A DNA stretch of 64,000 nt, taken from NCBI GenBank assembly GCA_034409565.1, contig DAOUMS010000008.1:124001-188000 (forward strand), written 5' to 3'. Made by a program: the position numbers and the translations under genes. The notes beneath the pieces were generated by a model, which was not told where the DNA came from, did not search any database, and saw only the letters and a list, made by a program, of their open reading frames with translations. The first letter of the stretch is position 1. The number at the start of each line of letters is the position of its first letter. This DNA is from E44-bin89 sp034409565. Its GTDB lineage: Bacteria > Chloroflexota > Dehalococcoidia > Dehalococcoidales > RBG-16-60-22. Below, piece by piece: positions 59,891-64,000 of the stretch.

Positions 59891-59968
59891 TCAAGACACG
59901 GTAGCCAGGCCAAAGTCAAACTGTGCTATAATGAGTCCATATGCGCTGCATCCGGCGACGGGGAGGTT

Positions 59969-60154
59969 TTGCTAATCAGTAAAAAGGAGAAACGTTATCA
60001 CCTTGCGGGCTGGCTTCTGTTCCTGGTCTGCGCCATTTTCTTCATCGCGCAGAGCCTTACCGACAATAACATACTGGGTCTCAGCGGCAGCATTATCTTT
60101 CTTACCGGCTGCATTGCCTTTCTGATTCCGCTGGTGGGCAACTGGCGCAAATGA
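59969..60154 (+). CDS. Small two-helix membrane protein
   Basis: About 61 aa, starting at TTG 59969 just after GGGAGG (spacing is tight). Two hydrophobic helices (LAGWLLFLVCAIFFIAQSL and SGSIIFLTGCIAFLIPLV) and a short basic end. An extended -10 (TGCTATAAT, ending 59930) is 38 nt upstream. No family recognised. Confidence 0.5.
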   Translation: MLISKKEKRYHLAGWLLFLVCAIFFIAQSLTDNNILGLSGSIIFLTGCIAFLIPLVGNWRK

Positions 60155-60259
60155 GCAAACAATAAAATGGATGTAGTACAATAAAAAAGGTGCCTGTACC
60201 GGCGCTATAATTAAGAAGGTTCGCAGCTGACGATAAGCAATAATTGAGGTGATTGAATT

Positions 60260-60592
60260 ATGGATGTGCAAGGCATACTGTTCATTATCTTATTGGTTAT
60301 ACTTTTTATTCTATCGGTCATCTTCCTGCCCTACTGGATGATAATGCGCGCCGTCCCCAAGGTAATCAAAGCGTTCCGGGAGAAGAATGCCGTTGGCGAA
60401 AAAAATGCCGTGACCATGGAAGAGCTGAAACTGAAGCCGAAGTCCATATTCCAGAGGATGTTCGCCCGACGTGATTACCGGCAGAATGCCTTGCAGTTCC
60501 TCATCAGGGCTGACGTGGTTGATATAACCGAAGAAGGCAAATTTTTCCTCAACGAACAAAAACTGATGTTCTCCAAATGGCGCCATCTCTAG
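60260..60592 (+). CDS. Hypothetical membrane-anchored protein
   Basis: 110 aa from ATG 60260 (GAGGTGATTGAATT). One N-terminal membrane helix (ILFIILLVILFILSVIFLPYW) followed by a soluble part of about 80 residues with a winged-helix-like end (YRQNALQFLIRADVVDITEEGKFFLN). No family assigned. Confidence 0.65.
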   Translation: MDVQGILFIILLVILFILSVIFLPYWMIMRAVPKVIKAFREKNAVGEKNAVTMEELKLKPKSIFQRMFARRDYRQNALQFLIRADVVDITEEGKFFLNEQKLMFSKWRHL

Positions 60593-60634
60593 CGGCGGTG
60601 AACCAAGCTCTCTACTTAATCCCGGCGAAATCTT

Positions 60635-61456
60635 ATGGCACACTGGACGGAAGAGCTTTTTAAAGAACACCCGGAGCTGTTTGTTGGCCAATTCGAAGAG
60701 CGCCTTGAGCAGGCTCCAAGGGAAGCACACGCCCTTCTCAGGTACCTGAAAGAGCAGGGCTTCCAGCCAGAGCGGGTCCTCGATATGAACTGTGGTATCG
60801 GCCGTCACTCCGTGGCGCTGGCACAGCACGGAATCCAGGTCCTAGGCACTGATATATCATCTCAATACATTCAAATCGCCGCCGGAAAAGCCCAAGAAGC
60901 AAAGGTGGCCGACCGGGCGAAGTTCAGGGTGGCGGACATGCGCCATATGGCTTCAGTCCTCACCAATGAAAAACCGTTTGACGGCATTGTCTGCCTCTGG
61001 ACATCTTTTGGCTTCTACGACAACAAGACCAACGAGAACATACTGCGCGACTGCCTGAAGCTGGTCAGGCCCGGGGGATTCTTCGCCCTGGACATCGTGA
61101 ACAAGGACTGGCTGCTCCATAACTACCAAGAAAAGGGATTTTCACGATACAATGACAGGATTGTCCTGGAGGAAAGGAAACTTGACCTCAAGAAATCGCG
61201 GAATTACAACATCTGGTTCTTTCTGAAGCAAACCGGGGAACTGACCTTTAAACTGGAAAATTTAATCGAGCTCGACCACCACGTATGGAGCCTGCCCGAG
61301 CTTATCACCCTTTTCAACAGTACCGGCTGGCAGTTCAAAGCAGCCTACCCCGGGTTCGCCACCGGATTTACCCGACGGAAGGTCGCACCTCTATCCACCA
61401 GGGATGACACCCGGCGACCTCCAATGCTGCTGACCATTTCTTATCGCCCTGATTAA
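60635..61456 (+). CDS. Class I SAM-dependent methyltransferase
   Basis: A 273-aa protein. Motif I is VLDMNCGIGRHSVALAQHG around residue 48, then VLGTDISSQYIQIAAGKA and VRPGGFFALDIVNKDW. A C-terminal half of unfamiliar type (LKKSRNYNIWFFLKQTGEL) probably sets substrate choice. The methyl acceptor is unknown. Confidence 0.82.
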   Translation: MAHWTEELFKEHPELFVGQFEERLEQAPREAHALLRYLKEQGFQPERVLDMNCGIGRHSVALAQHGIQVLGTDISSQYIQIAAGKAQEAKVADRAKFRVADMRHMASVLTNEKPFDGIVCLWTSFGFYDNKTNENILRDCLKLVRPGGFFALDIVNKDWLLHNYQEKGFSRYNDRIVLEERKLDLKKSRNYNIWFFLKQTGELTFKLENLIELDHHVWSLPELITLFNSTGWQFKAAYPGFATGFTRRKVAPLSTRDDTRRPPMLLTISYRPD

Positions 61457-61480
61457 ATAAAGAAAAGGCTATTTAACATC

Positions 61481-62347
61481 ATGGCTGGCAAAACCACGGT
61501 TTACATTGGCACGTCGGGCTGGTCTTATCCCAGGGGAAAAGGTACCTGGACCGGCTACTTCTATCCCGCCGGCAAGATAAATGAACTTGAGTACTACAGC
61601 CAGTTCTTCAACGCCGTGGAGCTAAACAGCTCATTCTACCGCCCACCGAACCCGGGCTACGCTGACAACTGGATACGCCGCACGCCGCCAGACTTCCTCT
61701 TCGCGGTGAAGCTATGGCAGAAGTTCACCCACCCCAAAATGTACCAGGCAGCCGCCGGCGAGGTAGCCGCCATATCGCAGCGTGATGTTGACCTTTTCCG
61801 CCACAGTATTGAGCCACTCCACAAATCGGGAAAGCTCGGTGCGCTTCTGGCCCAGTTCCCGCCAAGTTTCAAGAACGACCGCTATGGCCAGCAGCTCCTC
61901 TCGGCCGTAATCCGGACATTCGGGCAGTACCGCCTTGCCGTTGAGCTGCGCCACCGCAGCTGGAGCGATGACGCACACACCGCCGACCTGCTCCGGGAAT
62001 GCAACGTTGCCTGGGTACAGATTGATGAGCCCAAGTTCCCGTCCTCCATCGCCGCCGATATTCCGCTGACAGCGGACATGGCTTATTTTCGCTTTCACGG
62101 GCGGAACCGGGAGACCTGGTGGACCGGTGATAGCGAGACGCGCTATAAATACCTGTATTCCCCGGAAGAGATAAGCGAACTGGCCGACAAAATGAAACCC
62201 TCTCTTGAGCAGGCCAGTCTTACTTTCGCTTTCTTCAACAACCACTGGCGCGGGTATGCGCCGCGTAATGCCACTGATATCAAGAAGCAACTGAAAATCC
62301 CGGTTCAGGAGTTCCCCGTTGCCGGGAAGCTGCTTGATGAAGAATAA
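61481..62347 (+). CDS. DUF72 family protein
   Basis: A 288-aa TIM-barrel protein: VYIGTSGWSYP at the N-terminus, FNAVELNSSFYRPP, LLAQFPPSFKND, YRLAVELRHRSW, and YFRFHGRN, all DUF72 (YecE-like) hallmarks. It may be an endonuclease-type or sugar-binding fold; the function is not established. It is 24 nt after the methyltransferase gene. Confidence 0.88.
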   Translation: MAGKTTVYIGTSGWSYPRGKGTWTGYFYPAGKINELEYYSQFFNAVELNSSFYRPPNPGYADNWIRRTPPDFLFAVKLWQKFTHPKMYQAAAGEVAAISQRDVDLFRHSIEPLHKSGKLGALLAQFPPSFKNDRYGQQLLSAVIRTFGQYRLAVELRHRSWSDDAHTADLLRECNVAWVQIDEPKFPSSIAADIPLTADMAYFRFHGRNRETWWTGDSETRYKYLYSPEEISELADKMKPSLEQASLTFAFFNNHWRGYAPRNATDIKKQLKIPVQEFPVAGKLLDEE

Positions 62348-62373
62348 ACAGACGGCCAGTGTCCCCCAAAAAA

Positions 62374-62406
62374 ATATATGGGCTGAGCTATGCCCAACCC
62401 ATATAT
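62374..62406. terminator. Possible bidirectional terminator between convergent genes
   Basis: ATATATGGG (62374-62382) can pair with CCCATATAT (62398-62406). An alternative TGGGC/GCCCA pairing exists inside. It lies between the DUF72 and zinc-ribbon genes. Confidence 0.4.
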
Positions 62407-62429
62407 ATATGCATTTCCGGTAAATCTGG

Positions 62430-62735
62430 TTACCGTCTCTCTCTTACTTTACGAAAGCAATCGCTGCAGTACACCGGCCTGTCTTCACGCGGCTCGAACG
62501 GCACTTCTGTTTCCTTGCCGCACTCGGCACAGATAACAGGAAACATCTGGCGGCGTGGTCTGTAGTCATAGCCACCGCTTCCCTGACGTTCCATCTTCCG
62601 TGCCTGCCGGCATTCAGGACACCGCTTGGGCTCGTTCGTGTAGCCTTTTTGCTGGAAAAATTCCTGTTCCTTGGCGGTAAAGGTAAACGTATTCCCGCAA
62701 TCGGAACATTCGAGTGTCTTGTCCTTGAAGCTCAT
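62430..62735 (-). CDS. Zinc-ribbon protein (zf-trcl-like)
   Basis: A 101-aa protein with three CxxC pairs plus a fourth: CSDCGNTF, CPECR, CAECGKE and CSDCFR. FTAKEQEFFQQKGYTNEPKRCPEC is typical of this family of short zinc-binding proteins. It probably binds two zinc ions. AGGAGGTCATCTG precedes the ATG. Confidence 0.85.
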   Translation of the reverse strand: MSFKDKTLECSDCGNTFTFTAKEQEFFQQKGYTNEPKRCPECRQARKMERQGSGGYDYRPRRQMFPVICAECGKETEVPFEPREDRPVYCSDCFRKVRERR

Positions 62736-63298
62736 CAGATGACCTCCTCTCTTCCTTAATTATTTTGGTTAGAAATTTGGTCATCCGACGTGTAAGGTAA
62801 CCTGTGGTGCATAACCCGGTATATTATGATAACCAATACTAAACCGATTTTCATTATAAACTAAATAATTCCAGTTTGCAACGAAAGAGGACACCTGAGT
62901 GTCAAGGATATGGCTTAACGGTCTCTGATTCACTGGATAAGTTCCAAAAATTAGCCAAGTTATGGATAAACCTGGTTCGATAACCCTAATGTCAAGGTTG
63001 CACCCCATCCAAGATTTCTATTTAGTTATAATGTTATTTTAAGTATCACTATAAATCAGAAAACAAAATCAGCGTGAGCGGTTAAACTGAATGGCTGGCC
63101 AGTTCAGCAGGTCTTGACAGCCCGAGCGTAAAGTCCTACCATAGCCTTGATAATAGATGCATGGGCCCCAGTACAGTACGACCAGACCTTTAACCTTCCT
63201 GCTTTTTTATTTACCTGTACATTGTCCCTAGCTCTCTATTCATCAAATCCACAGCCGGAAAATATTTATTGTTTGCCGAATAAGGAGGTAGCACGGCA
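62736..63298. other. Gene-free AT-rich spacer
   Basis: About 560 bases without a convincing gene. A 75-aa minus-strand frame at 62781-63008 has no good ribosome binding site and no protein-like pattern. No tRNA or clear riboswitch is seen. A promoter-like TTGACA-N17-TACCAT lies at 63114-63142. Confidence 0.5.
63114..63142 (+). promoter_or_regulatory. Possible promoter of dhaK
   Basis: TTGACA (63114-63119), 17-nt spacer, TACCAT (63137-63142), about 150 nt upstream of the dhaK start, leaving a long leader. Confidence 0.4.
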
Positions 63299-64000
63299 GT
63301 GAAAAAAATGATTAACGACCCATATCAGGTGGTGGAGGAGACGCTGAGTGGCATCCTGAAAGCGTACCCATATCACTTACGCATGGCCAAGGAAAGCCAG
63401 CGTGCGCTGATAAGAGCCGAGGCGCCAGTAAAGGGGAAGGTCGGTATCTGCACCGGTGGCGGTTCGGGCCATATTCCCGTCTTTCTGGGATACGTCGGCC
63501 CGGGGCTGCTCGATGGCGTGTCCGTGGGTAACGTGTTTTCTTCACCGAGCAGCGATGACATGCTTGCCGCCACGAAAGAGGTAAACGGGGGAGCGGGCGT
63601 GCTCTATATTTTCGGCAACTACAGTGGTGACGTGATGAACTTCGAGATGGCCGCCGAAGCGGCGGAAATCGAAGGCATCCCGGTGCAGATGAGTATAGTA
63701 AAGGACGATGTCGTCTCGGCACCTCGTGATGAGAAAGACCGTCGTCGCGGCGTGGCCGGCCTTTTCTTTGCCTACAAGCTTGCCGGGGCCAAGGCTGATA
63801 CTATGGCCAGCCTTGACGAAGTGAAAGCGGTTGCCGACCGGGTAATCGACGAGACATGCAGCATCGGGGTGGCGCTTAGCCCCTGCACCATACCGGCGGC
63901 AGGTAAACCGACGTTCACCATCGCCGATGACGAGATGGAGCTCGGCATGGGCATTCACGGCGAGCCCGGCCTGGAGCGGACCAAGCTGATGAAGGCTGAC
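63299..64000 (+). CDS. dhaK: Dihydroxyacetone kinase subunit DhaK, partial
   Basis: GTG 63299 after AAGGAGGTAGCACGGCA; the frame is open to the window end (234 residues). Features are VGICTGGGSGHIPVFLGYVGPGLLDGV, LYIFGNYSGDVMNFEMA, IVKDDV, and GMGIHGEPG with His220, the residue that binds dihydroxyacetone covalently. DhaK works with DhaL (and a phosphoryl donor or ATP) on dihydroxyacetone or a related sugar. The C-terminus and any dhaL lie beyond the window. Confidence 0.9.
   Translation, partial: MKKMINDPYQVVEETLSGILKAYPYHLRMAKESQRALIRAEAPVKGKVGICTGGGSGHIPVFLGYVGPGLLDGVSVGNVFSSPSSDDMLAATKEVNGGAGVLYIFGNYSGDVMNFEMAAEAAEIEGIPVQMSIVKDDVVSAPRDEKDRRRGVAGLFFAYKLAGAKADTMASLDEVKAVADRVIDETCSIGVALSPCTIPAAGKPTFTIADDEMELGMGIHGEPGLERTKLMKAD

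Noticed and set aside
62781..63008. 75-aa minus-strand frame in the spacer before dhaK
   Set aside because: No Shine-Dalgarno, no family pattern, composition typical of non-coding AT-rich DNA.
1..64000. CRISPR array
   Set aside because: No regularly spaced direct repeats seen; the only strong repeats are the codon repeats of the Pro-Ala linkers.

Overview
The window reads as a chromosomal segment of an anaerobic bacterium with C1 and hydrogen metabolism. It carries a MetF/MetV methylene-tetrahydrofolate reductase next to HdrABC-MvhD genes, a second HdrCBA-MvhD set, indolepyruvate:ferredoxin oxidoreductase, a 14-gene membrane-bound [NiFe] hydrogenase operon with Mrp-type antiporter subunits, and selenoprotein genes with selD. 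No rRNA or ribosomal protein is present. Gene content fits uncultured Dehalococcoidia (Chloroflexota) from anoxic sediment or groundwater, but this is inference from content only.

Layout. 1-3.9 kb is an AT-richer accessory stretch: two tandem IclR regulators (the first cut by the window edge), an insertion sequence with a 53-aa zinc-ribbon ORF and a DDE transposase, a class II tRNA-like gene with an odd UGG anticodon behind a near-consensus promoter, a small SNase-like gene, a 49-aa ORF and the C-terminal remnant of a large serine recombinase. 3.9-18.4 kb, all on the minus strand, is a catabolic island of unknown substrate: two MmgE/PrpD proteins, a PanB homologue, both aconitase X subunits, a TatD-like hydrolase, DUF169, SDR, epimerase, cyclase-family hydrolase, a DctPQM TRAP transporter and an IclR regulator. 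A lipoprotein serpin follows.

20.3-30 kb (plus strand) holds iorAB with an acyl-CoA ligase, then hdrC-hdrB-hdrA-mvhD. Both hdrA and mvhD contain an in-frame UGA at a conserved cysteine position. 29.6-40.2 kb (minus strand) holds metF, a histidine kinase with two receiver-only regulators, hdrC, hdrB, a 1483-aa HdrA fusion, a second UGA-containing mvhD and metV. Together these resemble the MetFV-HdrABC-MvhD complex of acetogens.

40.5-44.3 kb has small plus-strand genes (cyclic-nucleotide-binding domain, hydrolase, LOG family, Fe-S protein, hydrogenase maturation protease). 44.3-52.5 kb is a minus-strand operon with the same gene order as archaeal mbhA-N, preceded by a TTGACA-N17-TATTCT promoter. 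53-64 kb is a mixed region: Lon-like protease, flavodoxin-family protein, stand-alone LigD phosphoesterase domain, Fe superoxide dismutase behind a CRP-type palindrome, metallothionein-like protein, selD (itself with UGA at the active site), radical SAM protein, methyltransferase, DUF72, zinc-ribbon protein and the start of dhaK.

The most notable signals are the four UGA/Sec genes, each with a nearby hairpin (the two mvhD hairpins differ by a compensatory base-pair swap), the unusual tRNA-like gene, the complete bacterial mbh operon, and the uncharacterised AcnX/PrpD/PanB/TRAP island.
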